Shown here in pieces: positions 53,998 to 63,333 of a stretch of 64,000 nt of DNA. The first letter of the stretch is position 1. Every line of letters starts with the position of its first letter. Position numbers and translations under genes: made by a program. The notes beneath the pieces were generated by a model. It was not told the DNA's origin, did not search any database, and saw only the letters and a program-made list of their open reading frames with translations. This stretch comes from an uncultured Actinomycetes bacterium. Its GTDB lineage: Bacteria; Actinomycetota; Actinomycetes; Actinomycetales; Bifidobacteriaceae. Location: the NCBI GenBank assembly GCA_900314875.1, contig OMWX01000002.1, positions 1 to 64,000 on the forward strand, given 5' to 3'.

Positions 53998-56649
53998 ATG
54001 TGGTCCGTAACAAGAGGACTTATGAAACGCAGCGTAAGACTGCTTATACCGGCTTCGATTGCCGTAATAATCGGAACTCTGTTTATTTCATGCACTTTTT
54101 TGTTTACAGGTTCGCTTAAAACGTCTATAGCTGACAGTCTGACGGCTGATATGTCGAGCGCGAACTATGTTTTGACGAGCAATGACTATTATCCTTCTTC
54201 TTTCAGCGATGAATTTCGCGAAGAAGTAAAGAAGATGCCCGGCGTTGCGGATTTGCGCGCAGATACGACAGATGTAATGAATATAAAGGGTGCATCTTCC
54301 GAAGGCGACGGTTCTTACTCGATTGTGATTCCGATATCCGAAACCGGGAAAATCATGCCCGTTGATCTTAAAGAGGGAACATGGCCGCAGAAAAACGGTC
54401 AGATAACGCTTGAAGATCGCATAGCCGAAAAAAATAATATAAAAGTCGGAGACGAAATCGAATATTCGTATAGCGTCAGCGATGAATACGATGTTTACAA
54501 AGCTAAGGTGGTCGGAATTGCGCAGACCGGCGAAGGTTTGACAACCGGATATTCAGTGATGACGGAAAATGATTTTTGCAAACTCAATATTCCTTCCGTA
54601 TCGTCTGTGAATTCAAATTCATCAATTGACGCGGATGAAAACAAAACCCGCACGCTCGGATCGCGTTATATGAGCATATTTCTTCTTCTGGAGGATTCTT
54701 CTGCAGCTTCCAAAGCCGATACGGTAAATAAAATCAAGGAAAAGCTGTCAGAATCGCAAATAATTTCGACTGCAAGCGAATATAAGGAATACAAGCTTGA
54801 ACACGAAGCGAAAGAAGTAGCTGTATCAATGGGCGTGTTCTTCATGGTATTTGCAGCGCTTTCGATGTTTGTTTCCGGAATGGTTATTTCAAACACGTTT
54901 AAGATTCTTGTCACGCAGCGCAGGAAAACTCTGGCAATGCTTCGCGCGGTCGGCGCTTCCAAGAAACAGCTTTATGCTTCCGTGCTTGCCGAATCGGGCT
55001 TCCTGGGATTTGTCGCTTCTCTTATCGGCGTCGGACTCGGCATGGCATTAACGGGAATTTTGGTAGCATGCAAAGTCGACCTTATGGGAGTTAGGATTAA
55101 GTTTGCTGTTGAAGCAAATACGATTATTGTTCCCGTCTTGTTCGGCGTTTTGACGACTCTGATTATGTCTGTCGGAGCTGCAAGGGGAGCGACAAGCGTT
55201 ACTCCGATTGAGGCTTTGCGTCCCGTCGAACTTATAGAAAGCAAGAAGTCGCATAAGATTATGCTTGCTTTCAGCATTCTTATGATTCTTATCGGCGCAG
55301 TTCTTGTATTCTCGGTTCTGAACATGACCTCGATTTCTGATTCTGAATCTCTTTCGGAATCTGACAGCAATAAAGCGGTTATCGAAGCAATGGGTGCCGT
55401 AATGCTTATCTTTACGGGACTTGTTATGTGCGCATTCAAGTGGCTTCCGTTTATTATTCGCGGGTTCGGCAAACTCGTATCGCTTATCGGACCGTCTTCT
55501 AAGATTGCGGCTGCGAATATTGAGAAGAATCCTCGCCGAGTAGCTTCTACGGGAACCGCGCTTCTCATCGGCATTACTCTCGTCACATGCGTCGGTTCCG
55601 CTGCCGCTGCAGCCAAAACTACTTTGAACAGAAAACTTGACAGCATGTACTCCATTGACTTGCAGACTTATTTTGAAAATGATTTCGATCAGGAAAAGAT
55701 TGACAAAATCAAGAAAATATCCGGTGTTGCGGATGTTGTTAAAGTCGATTCGGCACTTGTGCAGTGGTCTTATGGTACAGGCGATCAGACCGAGGATAAA
55801 ACTGCGCACGTCTTTAAGCTGAATGATGATATCATCAAACGTTTTATTCCCGAAAGCCTGGGCGTCGATCATATTGAAGACAATCAGATGCTTTTCTCAA
55901 GACGATATAAGAAACACGGCGCCGAGGATTACGCTCTGAAGGACGGAAAGACTGCAAAAGTTAAATTCGGAAACGTTTATACCGAATTTGAAGGCAAAGC
56001 TTCTCAAGATATCAAACTTAAAGAAGTTGATTTTAATGCGGGAACGGGCGCTGACTCTTTTCTGACATTTGCAGTATCCGAAAATACCTTTAAGGAAGCG
56101 AATCTTACAGGTTCGGAAAAGCAGCTCTGGATTAAAATGAAAGAAGGCACAGACAAAGTTGCCGTTTATAACGATGTGAAAGATATTGTCGGCAACAAAC
56201 TTTCAGGTGCTGTGCTTGAGCAGACAATGTACGTGCAAATCATTGATTCCTGCATGAATATTCTGATCGGTCTGCTTGCGGCATCCATTCTGATTGCAAT
56301 CGTCGGAGTTGCAAATACTCTCGGACTTTCGGTTGTTGAAAGAATGCGCGAATCTGCGACTTTGAGAGCAATCGGAATGACTCGCAGACAGCTGAAATCT
56401 TCGCTGGCGGTCGAAGCGATACTCATATCGGTTGCAAACAGTTTTACGGGCTGCGTGCTCGGTTCGTTCTTCGGATGGCTGGGCGCAAGATCGATACTCT
56501 CAAATTACGGAAAAGTCGCATTTGTTCCGAACTGGGGTTTGTACGGCATTGTTTTCGCAGTCGCAGTGATTGCAGCATTGCTTGCAAGCATTGTTCCCGC
56601 CCGCCGCGCTGTTAAAACTGCGCCCATGCAGGCTCTTGCCGAAGCATAA
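53998..56649 (+). CDS. FtsX-like ABC permease
   Basis: The 883-residue permease has two FtsX domains (about 270-400 and 760-880), two large extracytoplasmic regions and about 10 membrane helices, the layout of actinobacterial 'large' MacB-type permeases of envelope stress or peptide-resistance systems. GAGAGGAAG precedes ATG 53998. The 3' end has a 13-bp duplication (GAAGCATAAAACC, 56641-56653 and 56654-56666) across the stop. A terminator with a long T tract follows. A two-component system faces it from the other side. Confidence 0.93.
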   Translation: MWSVTRGLMKRSVRLLIPASIAVIIGTLFISCTFLFTGSLKTSIADSLTADMSSANYVLTSNDYYPSSFSDEFREEVKKMPGVADLRADTTDVMNIKGASSEGDGSYSIVIPISETGKIMPVDLKEGTWPQKNGQITLEDRIAEKNNIKVGDEIEYSYSVSDEYDVYKAKVVGIAQTGEGLTTGYSVMTENDFCKLNIPSVSSVNSNSSIDADENKTRTLGSRYMSIFLLLEDSSAASKADTVNKIKEKLSESQIISTASEYKEYKLEHEAKEVAVSMGVFFMVFAALSMFVSGMVISNTFKILVTQRRKTLAMLRAVGASKKQLYASVLAESGFLGFVASLIGVGLGMALTGILVACKVDLMGVRIKFAVEANTIIVPVLFGVLTTLIMSVGAARGATSVTPIEALRPVELIESKKSHKIMLAFSILMILIGAVLVFSVLNMTSISDSESLSESDSNKAVIEAMGAVMLIFTGLVMCAFKWLPFIIRGFGKLVSLIGPSSKIAAANIEKNPRRVASTGTALLIGITLVTCVGSAAAAAKTTLNRKLDSMYSIDLQTYFENDFDQEKIDKIKKISGVADVVKVDSALVQWSYGTGDQTEDKTAHVFKLNDDIIKRFIPESLGVDHIEDNQMLFSRRYKKHGAEDYALKDGKTAKVKFGNVYTEFEGKASQDIKLKEVDFNAGTGADSFLTFAVSENTFKEANLTGSEKQLWIKMKEGTDKVAVYNDVKDIVGNKLSGAVLEQTMYVQIIDSCMNILIGLLAASILIAIVGVANTLGLSVVERMRESATLRAIGMTRRQLKSSLAVEAILISVANSFTGCVLGSFFGWLGARSILSNYGKVAFVPNWGLYGIVFAVAVIAALLASIVPARRAVKTAPMQALAEA

Positions 56650-56770
56650 AACCGAAGCATAAAACCGCAGCGCAAAGTTGCAGCGTTTCGATTGAATTTA
56701 AAGAAATTGAAACGCTTCATGGCTTTTGCCGCGCGACGGTTGCGCAATTAAATGCGCAACAATAAAAAGA

Positions 56771-56841
<71 letters not shown>

Positions 56842-56910
56842 TGTCTGTTTTATTATTGTCTGTGTTGTCTGTTTTATTGTTTGCGAATAATCAAATTTGT
56901 CTGCAAAAAA

Positions 56911-57714
56911 TCAGATCATATGATTTTCGTATGCAAAAACAACTGCCTGAACGCGGTCTCTGGCATTGATTTTCTTTAAAATATGCGCAACGTGAGTTTT
57001 AACTGTCGGCAGGCTGATGAACAGTTTCTCGGCAATCTCGCGATTGTTTAATCCATGCGCAATTTCAATAAGAACGTCTTTTTCTCTGTCAGTAAGACTT
57101 TCTAATTCTTTGTCAAAATAATATGCATTGTCGCTTTTAATGCTGAGATTTTCGGCATTATCTGCGACCGGGTTTGCAATATTATTCGCGGAGAGGGAGC
57201 GATTTTGCGCACTGCTTAACGAAACGCCGGCATTGTTGGAATTAGAAACAATCATTCGCTCGATCATCCTGCGCGTGGCCGAAGGCGCGATTATCGCATC
57301 TCCTTCGTAAACGGAACGAATCGAATTCAAAAGCGTTTCGGCTTTCGTGTCCTTAAGCAGAAAACCGCTGGCTCCCGCGTTAATTGCAGACATTACGTAT
57401 TCGTCCAAATCGAAAGTAGTAAGAATAATGACGCGAGTACGAATTTTCTGACAGTCTTCGGCATTGCATAAAGCATCCGATTCGGAACATATCATTTTTG
57501 CAGCCTCGATTCCGTTCATTCCCGGCATTCGCACGTCCATAAGAACAATGTCAGGCTTCAGCTCGCGCACGATTTTCACTGCTTCGTCACCGTTTTGAGC
57601 ATGTCCGGCAACCTCCATATCCGTCTGCGAATTTATAACCATGGAAAATCCCGTGCGGATAAGTTCCTGATCATCGGCGATAACAATGCGTATCGGGCTG
57701 GTTTTGACATTCAT
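56911..57714 (-). CDS. NarL/LuxR-family response regulator
   Basis: Receiver domain (1-125) with IVIADDQELIRTGF and the phosphorylation Asp in DIVLMDVRMPGMNG, then a LuxR-type helix-turn-helix (about 205-265) with LTDREKDVLIEIAHGLNNREIAEKLFISLPTVKTHV. Between them is a Ser/Asn-rich linker of about 35 residues (NNAGVSLSSAQNRSLSANN). The cognate kinase gene ends 45 bp upstream. Together with the facing ABC/FtsX genes it may respond to cell-envelope stress. Confidence 0.95.
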   Translation of the reverse strand: MNVKTSPIRIVIADDQELIRTGFSMVINSQTDMEVAGHAQNGDEAVKIVRELKPDIVLMDVRMPGMNGIEAAKMICSESDALCNAEDCQKIRTRVIILTTFDLDEYVMSAINAGASGFLLKDTKAETLLNSIRSVYEGDAIIAPSATRRMIERMIVSNSNNAGVSLSSAQNRSLSANNIANPVADNAENLSIKSDNAYYFDKELESLTDREKDVLIEIAHGLNNREIAEKLFISLPTVKTHVAHILKKINARDRVQAVVFAYENHMI

Positions 57715-57759
57715 CTTCGGTTTCCGTTCTGCATTATTTTTTGTTTCTGCGTTATTGAT

Positions 57760-60585
57760 TTACTCTGTTTCCAATTTACTGGTTTGCAAGTGTTCTTCAA
57801 AATTCGCATTTTTAAGCTGTTCGCTTATCGGAGGCGCGGGGGAAACGGGCGCAAAATCTCCGGAAGAGCCGGAAGAGCCGGAAGAGCCGCTCTGAGAGCT
57901 TAAGTCGCTTGCATTTTCTCTTAAAAGCTTCAAAATTCTTCGCACTCTCAAAAGAGAGTCGCGAGCCATGTCGGCAGTCTGCTCGAAAATTTTTACAATT
58001 TGATCTGATGGTGTTTCAGAGTTTTTGGCCGCATTCATTCCGTCTTCGGATAAATCGATTATGTTCGAAAGCGTTAAAGTTATTTCTTCCTGAATATATG
58101 AGCAGATTCTGTTTCTTTCCTGTTTGGCGGCAATAAGTTCCGACTGTTTTTGAGCGTTTCTCAAACTCTTTTCCTGTTCGCGCAGCAAAAACAGATTATT
58201 CCCGCGAAGTCTTACATATCTGGCAAAAACTGCGACGGATATGTAAACTCCCATACAAAGCGCGCTCAGGATCAAAATTTGAACTTTATCGTTTCCGGTT
58301 GCAAATAATGATGCGTATTGGGCTGCAAGCCAGAAAAAAAGTCTTTCCCGGGAACGCTTTTTTCCGTACAAAATAAACGAAAAAACGATAAAACACATTA
58401 CCGGCATATCGAAACATGCAATTATGTATGCGCATTCGTTTTCTGCGAACAGCGGGATCAGGCAATTGATCGCACAAGCTGCCGCGAAAGCAGATTCCGG
58501 TTTGCTTCTTCTGAAAATAACGGGAACGGTTCGCAATGCCGAAGAAAAGTAGGGGAGAAAAATGATAGAGAAAAAGGAGGGATGAACCGAATACCTGGAA
58601 AGAGCCGAATAGCATACAAGCGTTCTGTAAAAGATAATTATGGCTGCAAACGCGATGTCCACTTCAAAATCGTGTTTGTGAATCGCATTGAAAATTCGTT
58701 TTGTTGTCGACAGCTTTTTTCGGTTGCGTTTTTTGTTTTGTTTCTTTCGATCTTTATTTTTGAAATTTTTATTATTCCGATCGCGCATTTTTGCCGATAT
58801 TTTTCGGAAAAATCCTGTTTTTCTCGTGTTTTCCGCGCCGTTTTCCGCGCCGGTTTTTGCGTTGTTTCTCGAGCTGTTTCCTGAGCTTGAGCCGCTTTCG
58901 AATATTTTTTGCGACTCTGTCTGCATATCGGCATTTGCAAATTCATGCGAGCCTGTTTCCCTTAAATTCGTTTTTTTAAATGCTGCCTGCTGCGGATCTT
59001 CCGGATTTGCGAGAATGTCGTATTCGGCAAAATCATCATTTTTCAGCGATTTGTACGGGATAAAAGCTGCGACGCAAAATCCTCCGCCGATTCTCGGTCC
59101 GGCAGAAAAACTGCCGCCCAGAGCTGAGATTCTTTCACTCATTCCGGCAAGTCCGTATCCCGGTTTGTGTCCGTCGGATGTTGAAGACGAGCCGCGCCCG
59201 TTGTCCTCGATTGAAATGTCTGCTCCCGAAATGCCGTGTTTCTCAAGGATTCTGACTGTGACATTGTTCCCCGCATATTTTCTTATATTCGTAAGCGATT
59301 CTTGGATAAGACGATATATTGCAACTGAAGCTTGCGCATCGAATTTGCTTTTTGCTCCCGCTGTTTCGCAAGCCGCCTCTTCATTTTCTGTCACGCTTTT
59401 GATTTCGGCAGAAAATGATTCGTCGTTCGCGTTCAAGACTTCAATCTTTCTTATGATTTTCAGTCCCGACATGTCAGATTTTCTTGCCTGTTCAATGAGA
59501 CGGCCGACATTTTCGTATGAAGCTGCGCGAGAAATGCCGTTCGCAGCATTTGCGGCTCTTCTGCCGGCTTCTGAGAAGCTGCCATTTTTTGCCGTGCTGC
59601 TTTTTGTCATGCTGTTTCTTGACAGATCGAGCGCAATTGCGGTATTGTCAGCATGATTTTCGCTTGTTTCGCGGCTGTCGGTCGCATAATCCGACCCCGG
59701 CGCATTTTCCGGCTCTATTATTCCCAGCAGAATCTGCATGTTCGAAAGCGCGTCTTTTGCTTCGCGATTCACTGTTTCCATAATCGGATACGCGACGCTT
59801 CTGTTGCTTTGAACCGCAAAACGGCCGCCGTCCGCCTGAGCGATGATTACGGAAAGGCTGTGCGCTATTACGTCATGCATTTCGCGCGCGATTCTCGCTC
59901 TTTCGCGCATTGCCGAATTTTTCCGCACTTTCTCGCTGCCTGCTTTCAGCGCTTTGTTTCTCTCGGAAATCAGCCGCGCAGACTGTTTTTTCATCCGCTG
60001 CCAAAAAGCGAAGAAAACAGTGAACGACATGAACAAAAATGCGCTGATCGCACGGAAAACCGACTCTGTGATTCGGTAAGGATTATCGTAACTCGTGCCA
60101 TATGGATATCCGAAAAGCGGCCCGTGCATGTCGTTAAAGAAATACAAAATACAGTAAAGCAGATTAACTGAAGAAAAGCGGCGCTTGAATTTTTTAAGAT
60201 TCTCTTCCGTTTCGAGCAGAACGGCATTGTAAACAACCGGAAGAATAAGGAAATCTCCAAACACTGCCATCGGACCGAAAATAAAATGCAGAGCATAGAA
60301 AAACAGATACGCGGTTGCTGCTTTTCCCGGAGCGCGAAATCTGAAACAGGCGCAAATTATAAGCGGAATCGTCCAAACGCAAGGAGGAGGGAAATCATCG
60401 GGCTGCATGTATCGCAGAAAACAGAAAGTGCGAGAATAATTGCTGTAGTCGCGCTCATTCAAAATTGAAAGATACAAGACGAAAACGGGCATTGCAAAAA
60501 GCCGCACGTGCGGCCAGAAGCGTTTAACGTCCGTTGCTGACCTTTTGAGTATGCTTTTAAAACTGCTTTTCTTTGTGTCTTTCAT
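57760..60585 (-). CDS. Histidine kinase fused to a second, degenerate sensor/DHp module
   Basis: The 941-residue protein has two halves. Half one: about five membrane helices (30-195), DHp of HisKA_3 type with ERARIAREMHDVIAHSL (His237), and an ATPase domain (IEDNGRGSSSTSDGHKPGYGLAGM, about 450-500). A polar linker leads to half two: a new membrane region (about 640-790) and a DHp-like helix ERNRICSYIQEEITLTLSNI, which aligns with the first but has Gln in place of the phospho-acceptor His, and no ATPase domain. The C-terminus has SGS/GSS repeats from 9-bp units. This looks like the fusion of two tandem kinases with the second decayed or repurposed. Confidence 0.9.
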   Translation of the reverse strand: MKDTKKSSFKSILKRSATDVKRFWPHVRLFAMPVFVLYLSILNERDYSNYSRTFCFLRYMQPDDFPPPCVWTIPLIICACFRFRAPGKAATAYLFFYALHFIFGPMAVFGDFLILPVVYNAVLLETEENLKKFKRRFSSVNLLYCILYFFNDMHGPLFGYPYGTSYDNPYRITESVFRAISAFLFMSFTVFFAFWQRMKKQSARLISERNKALKAGSEKVRKNSAMRERARIAREMHDVIAHSLSVIIAQADGGRFAVQSNRSVAYPIMETVNREAKDALSNMQILLGIIEPENAPGSDYATDSRETSENHADNTAIALDLSRNSMTKSSTAKNGSFSEAGRRAANAANGISRAASYENVGRLIEQARKSDMSGLKIIRKIEVLNANDESFSAEIKSVTENEEAACETAGAKSKFDAQASVAIYRLIQESLTNIRKYAGNNVTVRILEKHGISGADISIEDNGRGSSSTSDGHKPGYGLAGMSERISALGGSFSAGPRIGGGFCVAAFIPYKSLKNDDFAEYDILANPEDPQQAAFKKTNLRETGSHEFANADMQTESQKIFESGSSSGNSSRNNAKTGAENGAENTRKTGFFRKISAKMRDRNNKNFKNKDRKKQNKKRNRKKLSTTKRIFNAIHKHDFEVDIAFAAIIIFYRTLVCYSALSRYSVHPSFFSIIFLPYFSSALRTVPVIFRRSKPESAFAAACAINCLIPLFAENECAYIIACFDMPVMCFIVFSFILYGKKRSRERLFFWLAAQYASLFATGNDKVQILILSALCMGVYISVAVFARYVRLRGNNLFLLREQEKSLRNAQKQSELIAAKQERNRICSYIQEEITLTLSNIIDLSEDGMNAAKNSETPSDQIVKIFEQTADMARDSLLRVRRILKLLRENASDLSSQSGSSGSSGSSGDFAPVSPAPPISEQLKNANFEEHLQTSKLETE

Positions 60586-60952
60586 ATTTTTGCTTAACTG
60601 TCTGCGTTTAATTATATCTCTATGCGAAGCCTTATTTTTGATGTGCTTTTATGAATTCAATCGGGTTTCGGGCGTATTATTTTGTATTGATGAAATGCTG
60701 CAAAAATGTCGTGAAATTCGGCAAAGCCGGCAATCGGGAAGACAAATTCCCGGGGCAGATAAGCCCTGAAAGCTTGCGTGCGGCAAGCGCGGCAAATGCA
60801 AATCCTGCATACAAACCCGGGCAGCTGCGGAGATAGAACGCAATAAATTGCAGCAAATCGCAGTAAAAGCACGATAAAACGGCATAAGACAGCGTAAAAT
60901 TGCTTATAAATCTTAAATAAAAGAATAAAAAAACGCACGAAAAGAGACTGTC
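60586..60952. other. Intergenic gap upstream of the proline iminopeptidase
   Basis: About 370 bp between divergent genes. The right part (60835-60905) has loosely repeated pieces of the form GCAATAAA/GCAGTAAA/GCGTAAAA. No gene or terminator recognised. Confidence 0.45.
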
Positions 60953-62290
60953 GTGACTCATCTGGCTCATTATTACGTTTCCGGTCTGGCTGCCGACGAT
61001 TATTCGGTTAAAGTCCCGCTCGACTGGAACAGCCCTGATAAAGGCGATATAAGCATTTTCTACAGAGTTGTGACTTCTGCGCAGAACGAAGGCAGAGATC
61101 TTCCGCTGCTTGTTTATCTTCAGGGAGGTCCCGGGGGAGCCGGACCTCGCCCGTCCGGCGGCGGCTGGCTTGAACAGGCTTGCAAGCATTTTCGCGTCGT
61201 TTTGCCTGATCAGAGAGGCACCGGCCGCTCCGAGCGCATAGATTCGAATTATGCGGCCAGATTTGACAGTCCTGCAGATTTGGCGGCAAATCTTAAGCTT
61301 TTCCTTGCAGATTCGATAATTCGCGACTTCGAATATATTCGAAAAACGCAGTTTTCATCCCGAAAATGGACGACACTGGGACAGAGTTACGGCGGATTTC
61401 TCACTCTCGCATATCTTTCGCTTTTCCCCGAAGCGCTCGCAGCTTCTTTCGTGACCGGCGGAATAATGCATGTCCCCGGCAATGCTGCCGAAGTTTACAG
61501 TCATACGGTTCCGCGCATGATTAAAAAATCCGAGGAATTTTACGGCAGATATCCGGTCGATATTGCCCGAGCTGCCGCTGTTGCCGATATTTTGGAAGAG
61601 AAAAATATCGAAAGAGGCGACGGCAATATTCTTTCTGTGCGGCGTTTCCAAATGGCGGGAAACCGTTTCGGAATGAAACCCGGATTCGAACAGTTGCACT
61701 GGCTGCTTGACGAGGCTTTTGCTCTCGGCGACGGAAGCGTTTTTGAAAAGACCGATCCGCTTAAACTCAGTCTTTCCGACGGTTTTGTCGACAATATTAT
61801 TTCGCGAACCGGATCGGCCTCGAATCCTCTTTACTGGACTTTGCAGGAGTTTATATACTGCAATGAGGAATGCGAGCCCGCGAACTGGGCTGCTGCGAGG
61901 GAAATAAGCAAATACGATAAGTTAAGCGAGAAAGCGCGGCCGATAATGTTTTTCGGCGAGGCGGCTTTGCCGGAAATGTTTGAGCAGGATCCGGCTCTTC
62001 GCCCTTTTCATGCGGCAGTTGACATTCTTATGCAAGAATCGCGCTGGGGGAAAATTTACGATGCCGCCTCGCTTGCTTCAAATGAGGTTCCGCTTCAGGC
62101 TGCCGTATATTTTGATGATTTGTATGTAGATTCGGCTCTTCAGCTCGATACGCTGTCTCGCACCGGAAATTCTTACGCCTGGGTGACGAACGAGTATGAA
62201 CATGACGGCGTGCATAACGGGAGAGTATTTGAACATCTTTATGAAGAAATGCTTAATCGCGGGGACTTGCGTGAGGCTCTGTCGTCCTGA
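60953..62290 (+). CDS. pip: Proline iminopeptidase-type alpha/beta-hydrolase
   Basis: Peptidase family S33, removing N-terminal proline from peptides; some relatives are other hydrolases. The oxyanion-hole GGPGGAGPRPSGG, DQRGTGRSERI and nucleophile GQSYGGFLTLAYLS are clear, with a candidate His near the end in EHDGVHNGRVF. The start is GTG (60953) since the homologous N-terminus (THLAHYYVSGLAADDYSVKVP) begins there; the ribosome binding site is weak. The 445-residue length is normal for the actinobacterial form. The 3' end has a 16-bp duplication across the stop. Confidence 0.9.
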   Translation: MTHLAHYYVSGLAADDYSVKVPLDWNSPDKGDISIFYRVVTSAQNEGRDLPLLVYLQGGPGGAGPRPSGGGWLEQACKHFRVVLPDQRGTGRSERIDSNYAARFDSPADLAANLKLFLADSIIRDFEYIRKTQFSSRKWTTLGQSYGGFLTLAYLSLFPEALAASFVTGGIMHVPGNAAEVYSHTVPRMIKKSEEFYGRYPVDIARAAAVADILEEKNIERGDGNILSVRRFQMAGNRFGMKPGFEQLHWLLDEAFALGDGSVFEKTDPLKLSLSDGFVDNIISRTGSASNPLYWTLQEFIYCNEECEPANWAAAREISKYDKLSEKARPIMFFGEAALPEMFEQDPALRPFHAAVDILMQESRWGKIYDAASLASNEVPLQAAVYFDDLYVDSALQLDTLSRTGNSYAWVTNEYEHDGVHNGRVFEHLYEEMLNRGDLREALSS

Positions 62291-62314
62291 AAACGGCTCG
62301 TCCTGAAAGCGGCT
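62283..62314 (+). repeat. 16-bp tandem duplication spanning the pip stop codon
   Basis: CGTCCTGAAAACGGCT (62283-62298) is followed by CGTCCTGAAAGCGGCT (62299-62314); the stop TGA lies in the first unit. Confidence 0.88.
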
Positions 62315-62471
62315 GTTTTATCGGGACAGCAGTGTTTCGGGGAAGGGCGGTGTTTCCGGAATATCTGTGTGCGCTTCCTGTCAGGGGAGCGATATAATGC
62401 ATGTAAGATAATAAATTAAAATAAACAACAGTAAAAACGGCGGCAAAACAAAAAACAGCAAAGGAGCACAG

Positions 62472-63275
62472 ATGAACGCAGTTCAAAAAAAGACGAAAAT
62501 CGGCTTTATCGGCTTCGGAAACATGGCTTCGGCAATGGCAGAAGGTCTTATCGTTTCGGGCGCAGTCAGTCCGTCTGATATTTTCGCATGTTCCGCACAT
62601 TACGACAAAATGCTTAAAATTGCGGAGAAAACCGGAATTAATGCCGCAAAAGATGCTGTTGAAACAGCCGAGAGAGCACATATTGTAATAATTGCCGTAA
62701 AGCCCTGCGCGACAGAGCAGATCGCTTCCCAAATAAAAGAAATTGTTAAAGAAAAAGGCAAAATCGTAATCTCTGTTGTATGGGGACGATGGTTTGATCA
62801 ATATAACGATATTCTTCCCGGGGCGCATCTTATATGCACGATTCCTAATGTGCCGATCAGCGCGGGCAGAGGAGTTCTGGCTGTTGAGAATAAGCACAGC
62901 CTGGAGGCGGAAGAATACGAACTTTTTGAATCGATTTTCTCGAAAATCAGCGCAATCGAGACTGTCGAAACGCAAAACATGTCTCAGGCGGGAATTCTTT
63001 CGGCCTGCGCGCCGGCATATGCTGCAATGTTTGTCGAAGCTCTCGCAGATGCGGGCGTGCAATACGGGCTTAAACGCGATACGGCATACAGTCTTGCGGC
63101 TTCTATGATTGAAGGCACCGGAGCGCTGATAGCGAAATCGGGACAGATTCCGGCGGCGATAAAGGATGCGGTTTGTTCTCCGTCAGGCGCTACGATTCGC
63201 GGCGTTGCGGCTTTGGAGCATTCCGGTTTCAGAGGCGATGTTATGAGCGCAATTGAGGCGGTTATGGGAGAATAA
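62472..63275 (+). CDS. proC: Pyrroline-5-carboxylate reductase
   Basis: Last step of proline synthesis: reduces pyrroline-5-carboxylate with NAD(P)H. The 267-residue protein has the Rossmann start IGFIGFGNMASAMAEGL and the C-terminal signature region ALIAKSGQIPAAIKDAVCSPSGATIRGVAALE. AAGGAGCACAG precedes the ATG. It lies downstream of a proline-releasing peptidase, fitting a proline-related neighbourhood. Confidence 0.96.
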   Translation: MNAVQKKTKIGFIGFGNMASAMAEGLIVSGAVSPSDIFACSAHYDKMLKIAEKTGINAAKDAVETAERAHIVIIAVKPCATEQIASQIKEIVKEKGKIVISVVWGRWFDQYNDILPGAHLICTIPNVPISAGRGVLAVENKHSLEAEEYELFESIFSKISAIETVETQNMSQAGILSACAPAYAAMFVEALADAGVQYGLKRDTAYSLAASMIEGTGALIAKSGQIPAAIKDAVCSPSGATIRGVAALEHSGFRGDVMSAIEAVMGE

Positions 63276-63320
63276 GGGACGATAATTTCCGGTTTCGTCC
63301 GATAATTCCTAAGCGTCGCG

Positions 63321-63326
63321 TAGTAT
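63321..63326 (+). promoter_or_regulatory. Putative -10 element of leaderless ychF
   Basis: TAGTAT ends 7 bp before the ychF ATG and no Shine-Dalgarno sequence is present, so the message is probably leaderless. Confidence 0.45.
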
Positions 63327-63333
63327 AGACCCC

